The position numbers and the translations under genes were made by a program. Positions 53,917 to 62,635 of a stretch of DNA of 64,000 bases are shown here, piece by piece. The stretch lies in the NCBI RefSeq assembly GCF_900188485.1, contig NZ_FZPH01000021.1, forward strand, positions 54,638 to 118,637. Direction: 5' to 3'. Under the pieces are notes generated by a model. It saw nothing but the letters and a program-made list of their open reading frames with translations, was not told the DNA's origin and did not search any database. How positions within the stretch are numbered: position 1 is the stretch's first letter; each line of letters begins with the position of its first letter. Origin of the DNA: Asanoa hainanensis (GTDB lineage Bacteria > Actinomycetota > Actinomycetes > Mycobacteriales > Micromonosporaceae).

Positions 53917-54905
53917 GCCGCCCCCTGCATGCCGGTTCGGGTTCGTGGGTCCACCAGGACGTACACGATGTCGATCACGAAGTTGGCTACCAGCACGCCG
54001 ATCACGATGAACAGGAAGGCGCCCTGGAGCAGGAAGAAGTCCTGGTTCTGGATCGCCTGCAGGATCAGGTGGCCGAGGCCCGGGTAGGCGAACACGATCT
54101 CCGTCACCAACGCGCCGGAGACCAGCACGCCGAGTTGCAGGGCCAGACCGGTGATCTGCGGGAGGAGCGCGTTGCGGAACGCGTACCGGCGGATCAGCCG
54201 GCGTGGTGCGCCGAGCGCCGCGAGATAGCTCGCGTAGTCGGCCTCCAGCTCGTAGATGATCAGATTCCGCATGCCGATCGCCCAGCCGCCGAACGCCACG
54301 AGGAACAGCGACAGGAACGGCAGGAACCAGTGCAGCGCAAGGCTTCCGACGAAGACCCACGACCAGTCCGGGCGCAGCTCGAAGCTATAGCCGCCGGCCA
54401 CCGGGAACACCCCGGCCACGATACCCAGGCCCCAGGCGAGCAGGATGCCGAGCCACATGTACGGCGTGGCGGTCAGCGCGTACGAGACCGGCAGCGCGGT
54501 GTTGTCCAGCCACGTGCTGCGCGCCGCCAGCGCGCCCACCTTGTTGCCGGCCCACCAACTCAGCAGGATCGAGGGCAGCAGGAGAGCGAGCGTGTACGGC
54601 ACCGCGTGGAGGATGACATCGGCCACCGGCGCGGGGAACAACCACACGCTGACGCCGAGGTTTCCCTGGAACAGCTCGACCCAGTAGTTGACGTATTGCT
54701 TCCACAATGGAACGTCGAGTCCGAACACGTTCTCGTAGTACGCGCGCATCGGCGCGATCGCCTCGGGATTCGAGACCGACGTGCGGGTCAGCATGCGCAG
54801 GACCGGGTCCCCCGGCATGAACCGGGGGATGATCCAGTTGAGCGTCACCGCGACGACGAAGGTCAACGCGTAGATCGCCAGTTTGCGGCCGAAGTACCGC
54901 CTCAT
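53913..54905 (-). CDS. ABC transporter permease (DppB-type)
   Basis: A 330-residue permease with six predicted helices, the first at 8-28. Landmarks: MPGDPVLRM early, the EAA loop EADYASYLAALGAPRRLIRRYAFRNALLPQ, and a C-terminal DPRTRTG. ATG 54905 overlaps the stop of the binding-protein gene (TGATG). Confidence 0.92.
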   Translation of the reverse strand: MRRYFGRKLAIYALTFVVAVTLNWIIPRFMPGDPVLRMLTRTSVSNPEAIAPMRAYYENVFGLDVPLWKQYVNYWVELFQGNLGVSVWLFPAPVADVILHAVPYTLALLLPSILLSWWAGNKVGALAARSTWLDNTALPVSYALTATPYMWLGILLAWGLGIVAGVFPVAGGYSFELRPDWSWVFVGSLALHWFLPFLSLFLVAFGGWAIGMRNLIIYELEADYASYLAALGAPRRLIRRYAFRNALLPQITGLALQLGVLVSGALVTEIVFAYPGLGHLILQAIQNQDFFLLQGAFLFIVIGVLVANFVIDIVYVLVDPRTRTGMQGAA

Positions 54906-56641
54906 CAGGCAACCGGCTTCAGCTGGGTCAGCATCTTGATGCTGCCCATCTCCCACAGGTTGTTCCACGTGGTCGGCAGGTCCTTCGGCGCGTCACCGGC
55001 GGACGACGGCCAGTTGGTCCAATGTGCTGTGTTGAACTGGGCCCACAGACCGTTGTACCAGAGCGGGATCATCGGCAGCTCGGTGAGGTGGATCCGCTCC
55101 AGCTCGCTGATGGTGGTCTTGAAATCAGGCGAGTCCTGGGCGGTACGAGCCAGCTTCTGCACCAGTTCCCACGCCGTCTTGTTCTCGTAGCGCGCGAAGT
55201 TGGCGTTGAACTGCTGCTTCTGGATCGGCAATTGGAACACGTAGTTGTAGTAGTTCCACGGCGTGTTGGACAGGCCGGCCCAGTTGTTGAGCACCAGGTC
55301 GAACGTGCCAGCTGTGCGGGCGTCGTCGAGCGCTCCCGCGTCGGGGAACTCGGGCACCACGTTGATCCCGGCGGCCTGCGCACCGGCGCTGATCACCCGG
55401 GCCGCCTCCATCCAGTCCGTCCAGCCGGCCGGCACGATCAGCGACAGCTTGACCGGTTTACCGTCCTTGCCCTCGACGAAGCCGTCGTTGTTGGTGTCCT
55501 TGTAGCCCGCGTCCGCGAGGGTCTTCTTCGCCTTGGCGGTGTCGAAGCTGAAGCCGTTCTGGCTCACCACGCCCTGATCGACGAACTGGTCCCAGACCGG
55601 CAGCAGTCCCGTCGGGTTGGCCGCGCGGACGATGTTGCCGTACACGCCCTCGACGATCTTCTTGGTCTCGATCGAGCTGGCCAGCGCCCGCCGGAACGCG
55701 ACGTCGTTCATCGGCGCCTTGGTGGTGTTGGGGATCAGCATCGCGGTGTTGGCCGACAGCATGTAAGGCGGTTCCGGGTAGTACGTCTTGATCTTGAAAT
55801 CGCCCTTGACCAGGTTGGCGATGCCCGGCAGGAAGTTGTTCGACAGGTCCATGTTGCCCTGCAGCAGCAGCCCGAGCGCGACCTCGTTGCTGGAGTTGAC
55901 GATGTCGACGATGTAGTTCGGTTTGACGTCGAGGTTGAGCGCTTTAGTTGCCCACCAGTCGGCCTTCTTCTTCCACACCATGCGGTCCTGGTCGTGGGTC
56001 AGGTACTCGTAGGGGCCGGTGCCGACGGGCTTCTCGTTGGCCGTCGTCGTGATGTCGGCCTCGGAACGCGACTCCCAGATGTGCTTGGGCACGATCGGGT
56101 TCTCGTAGAGCCAGTTCTCCCACTCCTGGATGCGTGGGTCGCTGAAGGTGAACTTCGCGGTGCGCGCGTCGACCACGTCGACGGCCGACAACCAGGTCCA
56201 GAGATTGCTGTACGGGACGGCTTTGATCTTGCCGAGCTCGGCCGTGTACTTGACATCGTCCGCGGTCAGCGGCTTACCGTCGCTCCAGGTGATGCCCTCG
56301 CGCAGGGTCAGCGTGTAGGTCTTGTCGGCCCACTCGCCCTTCTCGGCCAGCCACGGGCTGAGCTCGGTCTTCTGCGGGTCGAAGAGGAACAGCGTCTCGT
56401 ATGCCAGACCGACCGTGCCCATCGCGTAGCCGGGGATGATCGGGTTCCAGCTGTTCGGCGGCCCCCACTGGGTGCCGCTCGTGTAGAGCGTCTCGTTGCG
56501 CGGGTAGGCGCCGCCGCCTCCCGCGGGGCCGGGCAGTCCGCCGGCGCCCGGCGTCGCCGCGCCGTCGTCGCCGGTGCACCCGGCCATTCCCATCGTGAGC
56601 GCGAGCGCGCCCGCCACCAGCCACCTCGACCGCCTGCGCAT
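54905..56641 (-). CDS. Family 5 extracellular solute-binding lipoprotein (oligosaccharide-type)
   Basis: A 578-residue SBP with a lipoprotein signal (lipobox GMAGC, Cys at residue 22) and a Gly/Pro linker. It has the family blocks LTLREGITWSDGKPLTADDVKYT and a calcium-like loop DTNNDGFVEGKDGKPVKLSLIVPAGWTDWMEAA. That loop resembles Thermotoga cello-/manno-oligosaccharide binders more than peptide binders. With the adjacent beta-mannosidase-like enzyme, beta-linked oligosaccharide uptake is the best inference. AGGAGG precedes the ATG. Confidence 0.9.
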   Translation of the reverse strand: MRRRSRWLVAGALALTMGMAGCTGDDGAATPGAGGLPGPAGGGGAYPRNETLYTSGTQWGPPNSWNPIIPGYAMGTVGLAYETLFLFDPQKTELSPWLAEKGEWADKTYTLTLREGITWSDGKPLTADDVKYTAELGKIKAVPYSNLWTWLSAVDVVDARTAKFTFSDPRIQEWENWLYENPIVPKHIWESRSEADITTTANEKPVGTGPYEYLTHDQDRMVWKKKADWWATKALNLDVKPNYIVDIVNSSNEVALGLLLQGNMDLSNNFLPGIANLVKGDFKIKTYYPEPPYMLSANTAMLIPNTTKAPMNDVAFRRALASSIETKKIVEGVYGNIVRAANPTGLLPVWDQFVDQGVVSQNGFSFDTAKAKKTLADAGYKDTNNDGFVEGKDGKPVKLSLIVPAGWTDWMEAARVISAGAQAAGINVVPEFPDAGALDDARTAGTFDLVLNNWAGLSNTPWNYYNYVFQLPIQKQQFNANFARYENKTAWELVQKLARTAQDSPDFKTTISELERIHLTELPMIPLWYNGLWAQFNTAHWTNWPSSAGDAPKDLPTTWNNLWEMGSIKMLTQLKPVA

Positions 56642-56691
56642 TGCCGTCCTCCTCGAACTGGGAGCTCCCGACGTGCGATGTAACGGAGATC

Positions 56692-56707
56692 ACTTAACCG
56701 GATAAGT
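56692..56707. promoter_or_regulatory. LacI-type operator O1 at the transporter promoter
   Basis: ACTTAACCGGATAAGT, a near-perfect 16-bp palindrome (7 of 8 half-site pairs) covering the predicted transcription start of the dpp operon. Confidence 0.75.
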
Positions 56708-56713
56708 AGACAC

Positions 56714-56742
56714 ACTGAAACATGGGTTTTCTGAGTCGTCAA
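56714..56742 (-). promoter_or_regulatory. Promoter of the transporter operon
   Basis: TTGACG (56737-56742), a 17-nt spacer and TTCAGT (56714-56719) on the minus strand; the start site falls at about 56707, within operator O1. Confidence 0.6.
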
Positions 56743-56796
56743 GAGCGCTCCCACGCTGTCGGGGCTATCGATATCGGTCCGGATGGGAGCGCACCC

Positions 56797-56812
56797 ACTT
56801 AACCGGTTGCTT
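56797..56812. promoter_or_regulatory. LacI-type operator O2
   Basis: ACTTAACCGGTTGCTT with a perfect AACCGGTT core, its centre exactly 105 bp from O1, i.e. ten helical turns. Confidence 0.65.
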
Positions 56813-56864
56813 TAGCAGTCTTCGATGCCTTGGCGCCGTCGCCGCCGCGGACCGCCGATTCGGC

Positions 56865-56870
56865 TAGCAT
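56865..56870 (+). promoter_or_regulatory. glyA promoter -10 box
   Basis: TAGCAT; the start of transcription would fall just before the riboswitch aptamer. Confidence 0.45.
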
Positions 56871-56879
56871 TTCCGGGTA

Positions 56880-56957
56880 CTCGCGACTGGCGCAGCGAGG
56901 TGGAACTGACCACCGGGGAGCGACCGCAGGCAACGCCGCACCGCGCGCCTGGGTGTG
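56880..56957 (+). promoter_or_regulatory. ZTP (pfl) riboswitch upstream of glyA
   Basis: The conserved pfl-motif elements occur in order: GCGACTGGC, the hairpin AGGTGGAACTGACCACC, GGGGAGCG, and after a variable linker CCGCGCGCCTGGGT, which forms the pseudoknot. ZTP riboswitches sense the purine/folate alarmone ZTP and commonly control glyA, folD and purH in actinobacteria. There is no terminator before the start codon, so control of translation initiation is likely. Confidence 0.88.
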
Positions 56958-56985
56958 GTGTTCGTCAGATGCCTCAGGAGACGCC

Positions 56986-58254
56986 GTGCACGTGCCACCG
57001 ATCCCCCACCTGACCGCCGAAGACCCGCAGCTGGCCACGCTGATCGAGGCCGAGGCCAGCCGCCAGCACGACAAGCTGCGGATGATCGCGTCCGAGAACT
57101 ACGTCTCCGAGGCGGTGCTCGAGGCGAGTTCGACCGTGCTGACCAACAAGTACAGCGAGGGCTACGCCGGCAAGCGCTACTACGAGGGCCAGCAGCTCAT
57201 CGACCCGATCGAGACGCTGGCGATCGACCGGGCCAAGAGCCTGTTCGGCGTGGACCACGCCAACGTCCAGCCGTACTCGGGCTCGCCCGCCAACCTCGCC
57301 GTCTACCTGGCGTTCCTGCAGCCGGGCGAGACCGTGATGGGCATGGCGCTGCCGATGGGCGGCCACCTCACGCACGGCTGGTCGGTCTCGGCGACCGGCA
57401 AGTGGTTCAACTCGGTCCGCTACGCGGTGAACCGGGAAACGGGCCGGATCGACCTCGACGAGGTACGCGACCTGGCCCTCGCCGAGCGCCCCAAGGTGAT
57501 CTTCTGTGGCGGCACCGCCGTACCGCGGACGATCGACTTCCCGGGTTTCGCGGCCATCGCCCGCGAGGTCGGCGCCGTCCTGGTCGCCGACATCGCCCAC
57601 ATCGCCGGCCTGATCGCCGGCGGCGCACACCCGTCGCCGGTCGGCCACGCCGACGTGATCACCACGACCACGCACAAGACCCTCCGCGGCCCCCGCGGCG
57701 CCATGATCATGACGACCGCCGAGCACGCGACGGCGATCGACAAGGCGGTCTTCCCCGGCCTCCAGGGCGGTCCCCACAACCACACGACCGCCGCGATCGC
57801 GGTGGCGTTGCGCGAGGCGGCGACGGCGGACTTCCGCGCGTACGCGCACCAGGTCGTCGCCAACGCGGCGGCGCTCGCGACAGCGTTGACGGAGCACGGC
57901 TTCGCGCTGAGCTCGGGCGGCACCGACAACCATCTGATCCTGGCCGACCTGACCAGCAAGGGCATCGCCGGCAAGCCGGCCGCCCAGGCGCTCGACCGGG
58001 CGGGCATCGAGCTCAACTACAACACGGTGCCGTACGACACCCGCAAGCCGTTCGACCCGTCGGGCATCCGCCTGGGCACGGCGGCGTTGACCACCCGCGG
58101 CCTCACCGAGCAGCACATGCCGCAGGTAGCGGCCTGGATGGACGAGACGGTCACGGCCGCGCTCAAGGACGACGAGGCGACCATCGACCGCATCGCCGGC
58201 GAGGTCCGCGACCTACTCGCCGCCTTCCCGATGCCGGGCTACCGCGCGGCCTGA
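56986..58254 (+). CDS. glyA: Serine hydroxymethyltransferase
   Basis: A 422-residue PLP enzyme interconverting serine/THF and glycine/methylene-THF. The PLP lysine is in VITTTTHKTLRGPRGAMI, with YSEGYAGKRYYEGQQ and ADIAHIAGLIAGGAHPSP earlier. GTG 56986 has AGGAG 5 nt upstream; GTG 56992 is possible. A ZTP riboswitch precedes it, linking it to one-carbon status. Confidence 0.97.
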   Translation: MHVPPIPHLTAEDPQLATLIEAEASRQHDKLRMIASENYVSEAVLEASSTVLTNKYSEGYAGKRYYEGQQLIDPIETLAIDRAKSLFGVDHANVQPYSGSPANLAVYLAFLQPGETVMGMALPMGGHLTHGWSVSATGKWFNSVRYAVNRETGRIDLDEVRDLALAERPKVIFCGGTAVPRTIDFPGFAAIAREVGAVLVADIAHIAGLIAGGAHPSPVGHADVITTTTHKTLRGPRGAMIMTTAEHATAIDKAVFPGLQGGPHNHTTAAIAVALREAATADFRAYAHQVVANAAALATALTEHGFALSSGGTDNHLILADLTSKGIAGKPAAQALDRAGIELNYNTVPYDTRKPFDPSGIRLGTAALTTRGLTEQHMPQVAAWMDETVTAALKDDEATIDRIAGEVRDLLAAFPMPGYRAA

Positions 58255-58265
58255 CGAACGAAGGT

Positions 58266-58302
58266 GCGGGCTGGGCGACACGAAACGGGCCGCCCAGCCC
58301 GC
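58266..58302 (+). terminator. glyA terminator
   Basis: A perfect 12-bp stem (GCGGGCTGGGCG and its complement), 11 nt after the stop; no U-tract. Confidence 0.7.
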
Positions 58303-58307
58303 TCCGT

Positions 58308-58420
58308 CACGACACGTCGACGTTGACGGTGGAGGTCTTCCCGTCGTTGTCGAGCAACGTGACAGGGCCGAACGTGATGCCCCGACGTTCCCGCACGCTT
58401 GAACAGCGTCATGCGGCGAG
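58308..58420 (-). pseudogene. Small coding remnant, frameshifted
   Basis: A minus-strand frame reads GITFGPVTLLDNDGKTSTVN and continues to a TGA. Removing one G in a GGGG run joins it to TLFKRAGTS. The fragment looks like the end of a beta-sandwich surface domain. It is too short to classify. Confidence 0.25.
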
Positions 58421-58506
58421 TCTTCCGAAGCCGCCGGTGCCGTCCGTCGTTGCGGCAACGATCAGAGTCGAAGGCACCCACCGCACGGCCTGTGCGGCGT
58501 GCGCGG

Positions 58507-60102
58507 TCAGTTGCCGGGTGGCGGCACCGTTGGGGTCGGGGACAACGTCGGTGTCGGGCTCGATGTCGGGGTGGGTCCGGTCGAGGTGGACGGGCGCGGG
58601 CGTTCCACCACGGTGCGGTTGAGGGTGACCTGGGCCTGGCCCGTACCCCCGAGTTGGATGTCGTCGTATGCCTGCAGTTTCTTGGCGTCGTCGAAGTAGA
58701 GCACCGACATCTGCAGCGGCGTCGGCTGCTCGCCCTCCAGGCCGCGTAGGCCCGCGCCGCCCGTCGAGCCCTCGACCAGGACGCGGCTCGGGTTCGGGAC
58801 GTTCGGCAGTGTCGGAAGCATGCGGATCTCGCGGTGGTGCAGATGGCCGGCGAGGATCGTCGGGCAGACGCCGTTGAGGGCCGGCGCCGACTCCGGGTCG
58901 TGCACCAGGCAGACGTCCGCCGGCTTGCCGCTCGCCTTGATCGTGGCGGCCAGGCGCGCGCCGGCGTCGTACACCTGCTCGATGACCTGCCTCGAGCGCC
59001 CCGAGCCGGTCGGCGACGTCTCCTTGTCGGGGGTGAAGCGCGGGTCGCCGATGCCGGCGATGCGTAGGCCGGCCACGTCTACGACCCGGTTCTCGAGGAC
59101 GATCGCGTCGCGCTGGCGGCCGACCGCCGCGGCGGTGACGGCGGAGTCGTGGTTGCCGCGGATGTAGACGTAGGGGACGCCGAGCAGCGAGATCGAGCCG
59201 ACGTACGTGGCCTCTGGCTCGGAGCCCCAGTCGGTGATGTCGCCGGTGTCGATCACCGCGTCGATGTCGAACTGCTCGACCACGGTGCGGATGGTGGGCC
59301 AGGCCGACGGGTTCAGGTGCAGGTCGGAGACGTGCAGGATGCGGATGCCGCCGTCGACCTGGTCCGAGATCGGCAACTTGTTGACCGTCGTGTAGATCCG
59401 GCTGACGTTGGCGACGATGGCCTTGAGCTGGTCGGCGTACTTGCCGTAGTCCTGCGCGATCCGCCGCGCGTCACCGACGATCGCGGGGGCGTTGACGAGC
59501 AGGCCCTCGTACCTGGGCTGCTCGATCGAATCCGGCCTGATCGTGCCGGCCGCGATCCCGAAGGTGCTCGCGGTGACCGCCAGGGCGACGCCGCCGCACC
59601 AGGCCGCGCGGCGGGTGCTGCGGAAGACCAGCAGGCCGATCACGACGGCGCCGAGGACCGAGACCGAGACGGTACGGAAGCCGAGCCGCAGGATGCCCGC
59701 CTGGAGATCGTCGACGACGGTCTGGCTGGCGCGGGTGATCCCGGACGGGTCACTGATCAGCGCCTGGGTGCGGCCCTGGTCGAGGGCGCCGAGCCGGACG
59801 GTCAGCCGCAGCGGGCCGTCGTGGCTGTCGATGTGCAGCGCGCCTAGCGGCGGCACGACGACCTCGGTCTCACCGCTGGTCGCGGGGCGCAGCGACATCT
59901 CGGCCTGGAAGGGGCCGATGTCGGTCTGGGCACGGGCGCCGAGGAGCACGCCGACGACGAGACCGACCAGCGCTACGCCGATGATCGCGAAGAACACCCC
60001 GGTGCGCCGGGTGAACCGGGACGCCGCGGCGCGGCGCACGGCCGACCACATCCGGGCCCGGCGCGGCTTGGGCTCATCCTCCTGAGGGGTCACGTGATCC
60101 AT
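58507..60102 (-). CDS. Membrane-anchored metallophosphoesterase
   Basis: A 531-residue protein. Two hydrophobic regions (~35-58, ~145-190) flank an extracytoplasmic insert, and a calcineurin-type phosphoesterase domain follows: VSDLHLN, DTGDITDWGS, RGNHDS and AGHLHHREI, with all metal ligands present. The last ~35 residues are a Pro/Thr/Ser tail. Substrate unknown. The start at 60102 is not supported by a strong ribosome-binding site. Confidence 0.88.
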   Translation of the reverse strand: MDHVTPQEDEPKPRRARMWSAVRRAAASRFTRRTGVFFAIIGVALVGLVVGVLLGARAQTDIGPFQAEMSLRPATSGETEVVVPPLGALHIDSHDGPLRLTVRLGALDQGRTQALISDPSGITRASQTVVDDLQAGILRLGFRTVSVSVLGAVVIGLLVFRSTRRAAWCGGVALAVTASTFGIAAGTIRPDSIEQPRYEGLLVNAPAIVGDARRIAQDYGKYADQLKAIVANVSRIYTTVNKLPISDQVDGGIRILHVSDLHLNPSAWPTIRTVVEQFDIDAVIDTGDITDWGSEPEATYVGSISLLGVPYVYIRGNHDSAVTAAAVGRQRDAIVLENRVVDVAGLRIAGIGDPRFTPDKETSPTGSGRSRQVIEQVYDAGARLAATIKASGKPADVCLVHDPESAPALNGVCPTILAGHLHHREIRMLPTLPNVPNPSRVLVEGSTGGAGLRGLEGEQPTPLQMSVLYFDDAKKLQAYDDIQLGGTGQAQVTLNRTVVERPRPSTSTGPTPTSSPTPTLSPTPTVPPPGN

Positions 60103-60123
60103 CTTTACCCGCTGTCGACGCGG

Positions 60124-61308
60124 TCAACTCTTTCCCGCGCCGCCGTCGGAGAACACGAGGCGGAGGATGCGGTCGTCGTCGGGCTCCGGGTCACCCCGGC
60201 CGTCTTTGTTGGAGGTGCTGATCCAGAGCGAGCCGTCGGGTGCGGCGACCGCCGCGCGCAGCCGGCCGTACTCGCCCTGCAAGAGCGACCGCGGCGCGCC
60301 GAGGATCGTGCCCGAGTCGGTGAGCTCCATCGCCCACAGCCGCTCGCCGCGCAGGCAGGCCGCGACCAGCACCCGGTCGATGATCGCCGCGCCGGAGCAG
60401 GACGACTCGCTGGTCGGCCACGTGACCAGCGGATCGACGAACTTGCCCTGGTTGGCGCCCTCGGCCTTGCCCTCGACCGTCGGCCACCCGTAGTTCTTGC
60501 CCGGCTTGATCAGGTTGATCTCGTCCCAGGTGCTCTGCCCGAACTCGGTGGCCCAGAGCCGCTTGCCCGCGTCCCAGGCGATGCCCTGCACGTTGCGGTG
60601 CCCCATCGACCAGACGAGCGAGTTGGGGAACGGGTTGCCGGGCGCCGGCTTGCCGTCGGTCGTCATCCGCAGGATCTTGCCGCCGAGGCTGTTCTTGTCC
60701 TGGGCGAGCCCACGCTCCGAGGCGTCGCCGGTGGTCACGTAGAGGAAGCCGTCGGGCCCGAACTCAACCCGGCCGCCGTTGTGGATGCCGGACAGCGGAA
60801 TCCCGGTAACGATCGGCTGCGGCTGCCCACCCAACGTCATCTTGGCGACGCGGTTGTCCTCGGAGGTCGAGTAGTAGACGAAGATCGTTTTGTCGGAGGC
60901 GTACTTCGGGGACACCGCGATGCCGAGCAGCCCACCCTCACCCTGCGCGTCGACCCCGTCGAGCGTCTGCACGGTGGTCACCTTGAGCCCGTTGGTGTCG
61001 GACTCGGGCCCGACCTTGCGGATCCGCGCGGTGTCGCGCTCGGTGACGAGGGCGGAACCGTCAGGCAGGAACGCGATGCCCCACGGCACCTCGAGCCCCT
61101 TGGCGATGACCGAGACGGCAACCGACTGGTCGAGCCCGCCACTGGTCTTCGACGGGTCGGCGGAGGGCTTCGGCAGGTTGGGCGGCTTGCCGGCAGCGTC
61201 GGGCTCAGGCTGCCCGAAGGCACAACCACCCGCGAACAACAGCGCAGCCACAACCACGCCGGCAAACCCGCGGCGTCGAAGTCGTCGGAACGAGGGATGG
61301 CCGGTCAC
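60124..61308 (-). CDS. PQQ-dependent sugar (glucose/sorbosone) dehydrogenase-like lipoprotein
   Basis: A 394-residue exported beta-propeller of the Gdh-B/aldose sugar dehydrogenase family. A signal peptide ends at AGGC (lipid-anchored Cys). Landmarks: GLEVPWGIAFLPDGSALVTERD, GEGGLLGIAVSP, HNGGRVEFGPDGFLYVTTGDA, GHRNVQGIAWD and NYGWP. GTG 61308 lies 7 nt after TAGGCT (61316-61321), so it is leaderless; the frame from 61350 is rejected. The sugar is unknown. Confidence 0.88.
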   Translation of the reverse strand: MTGHPSFRRLRRRGFAGVVVAALLFAGGCAFGQPEPDAAGKPPNLPKPSADPSKTSGGLDQSVAVSVIAKGLEVPWGIAFLPDGSALVTERDTARIRKVGPESDTNGLKVTTVQTLDGVDAQGEGGLLGIAVSPKYASDKTIFVYYSTSEDNRVAKMTLGGQPQPIVTGIPLSGIHNGGRVEFGPDGFLYVTTGDASERGLAQDKNSLGGKILRMTTDGKPAPGNPFPNSLVWSMGHRNVQGIAWDAGKRLWATEFGQSTWDEINLIKPGKNYGWPTVEGKAEGANQGKFVDPLVTWPTSESSCSGAAIIDRVLVAACLRGERLWAMELTDSGTILGAPRSLLQGEYGRLRAAVAAPDGSLWISTSNKDGRGDPEPDDDRILRLVFSDGGAGKS

Positions 61309-61371
61309 CCGGCACAGCCTAGCGGGGCTGCCTGACAAGTCGTTGCGCATGCATCAACGGAGCCGCGCGGC

Positions 61372-61915
61372 GGGTCCGGGGTTCCCCGGGTTTGCGGATC
61401 CGCGCGGGTCCGCGGTTCGGTAGGGGGTCCGCGGGTCCACCTGCGTACGCGGGTCCCCAGAGTCCGCCCGTCCGCGCAGGTCCGCGGACCCGGGTCCCCA
61501 GGGCTCGCGGGTCCCCAGGGTCCGCGCGTCCGCGCGGGTCCCCGGGTCCCCAGGGTCCTCGGGTCCCCAGGGTCCTCGGGTCCGCGCAGGTCCTCGGGTC
61601 CCCACAGTCCGCGGGTCCCCGGGGTCTCGCGGATCCGCCGGTCCCCAGAGTCCGCGGTCCGCGGTCCCCTACGATCCGCGGGTCACGGGGGTCCGCGGGT
61701 CCCCGGGGTCCGCGCGTCGCCAGGGTCCGCGGGTCCCAAAGGTCCGCGGGTCCGCGCGGGTCCACAGTTCCCCAGGCTCCGCGGGTCCGCAGTTCCCGGG
61801 GCCCGCGGGCCCTCAGGCGAGCGGTCCCCAAATCCGCGGTTCCTGAAGCCCGCGAACCCCAGGCCCGCGGTTCCCGAGGTCGGGGGTTCCCCAGGTTCGC
61901 GAATCCCGAGGTCAG
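61372..61915. repeat. Degenerate GGTCC-rich minisatellite (~540 bp)
   Basis: Dense imperfect repeats of 8-9 bp (GGGTCCCCA, GGGTCCGCG, GGGTCCTCG) often paired into 17-18 bp units, decaying toward the VOC gene side. Several frames are open by compositional chance. No gene is credible here; it fills the gap between the dehydrogenase promoter and the VOC gene end. Confidence 0.9.
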
Positions 61916-62304
61916 GCCTCGACCAGCGGCTCGGACACGATCCACAGATGGCCGAAGGGGTCTGCGAACCGACCGTCTTTCATGCCGTAGCCGTGGTCAG
62001 CTACGGGGAAGACGGTGGTCGCACCGGCCTCGACCAGCGATGCGGCAGCCGCGTCGGCGTCGGTGACGCCGAGGTGCATGATCACGGGAGTGCCGCCGAG
62101 CGAGGTTGGTGCCCGGTCGCCGCTGTCTTCGTCCTTGAGGTGCAGCCGTGAGCTGCCGATGGTGAGCTCGGTGTGGATGATCCGCCCTTCGTCGTCGGTG
62201 TAGCGCTTGCCCTCGGCCGCGCCGAGCGCCCGCTGGTAGAAGGCCACCGCGCCGGCTCCGTCCGCGACGACGAGGCGCGGGATCACTTCGGTCACGAGTT
62301 CCAT
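61912..62304 (-). CDS. VOC/glyoxalase-superfamily protein (PhnB-like)
   Basis: A 130-residue protein with paired beta-alpha-beta-beta-beta modules: VIPRLVVADGAGAVAFYQRALGA ... LTIGSSRLHLKDE and VIMHLGVTDADAAAASLVEAGATTVFPV ... GYGMKDGRFADPFGHLWIVSE. It resembles the PhnB-like VOC subgroup; no catalytic function is assigned. The minisatellite begins right at its 3' end. Confidence 0.85.
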   Translation of the reverse strand: MELVTEVIPRLVVADGAGAVAFYQRALGAAEGKRYTDDEGRIIHTELTIGSSRLHLKDEDSGDRAPTSLGGTPVIMHLGVTDADAAAASLVEAGATTVFPVADHGYGMKDGRFADPFGHLWIVSEPLVEA

Positions 62305-62635
62305 GACCCCATCGTCACCCGACTGGCTGGTTACTGCTGGGCCGAATCACCCAGACCGCTGGACAAGTCGGGCAAATCTGGTTTCGCAGATCCGCGACAG
62401 GCGCGACCGTAACTCCCACGCGAGCCGCGTCCGCTGCGTTGCCAGGTCAGGGCGGCCGAGACCACCTCGACCACGATGTCGCGCGACCGAACGACCAGCA
62501 GCGACGAGCGCCGCCAGCCACCCAGGCTGCACGGCTCTCGAGCCGGCGCCCGACCTCTCGGCCCGTGCAGCTCGTGCCGGACCGGGCGACGGGCACCGTG
62601 TGCTGTGACGCGGCTGGGTCTGGGTTGTGCGCGCT
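62305..62635. other. 331-bp gap, nothing recognised
   Basis: Short open frames on both strands lack ribosome-binding sites and family features. It should contain the VOC gene promoter. Confidence 0.5.

Noticed and set aside
61319..61945. 208-codon minus-strand ORF with repeated DPRTLGTRGP-like peptides
   Set aside because: Product of the GGTCC minisatellite; several frames are open and there is no start signal.
62303..62608. 101-codon plus-strand ORF after the VOC gene
   Set aside because: Low-complexity Arg/Pro composition, overlaps the VOC start on the other strand and has no recognisable domain.
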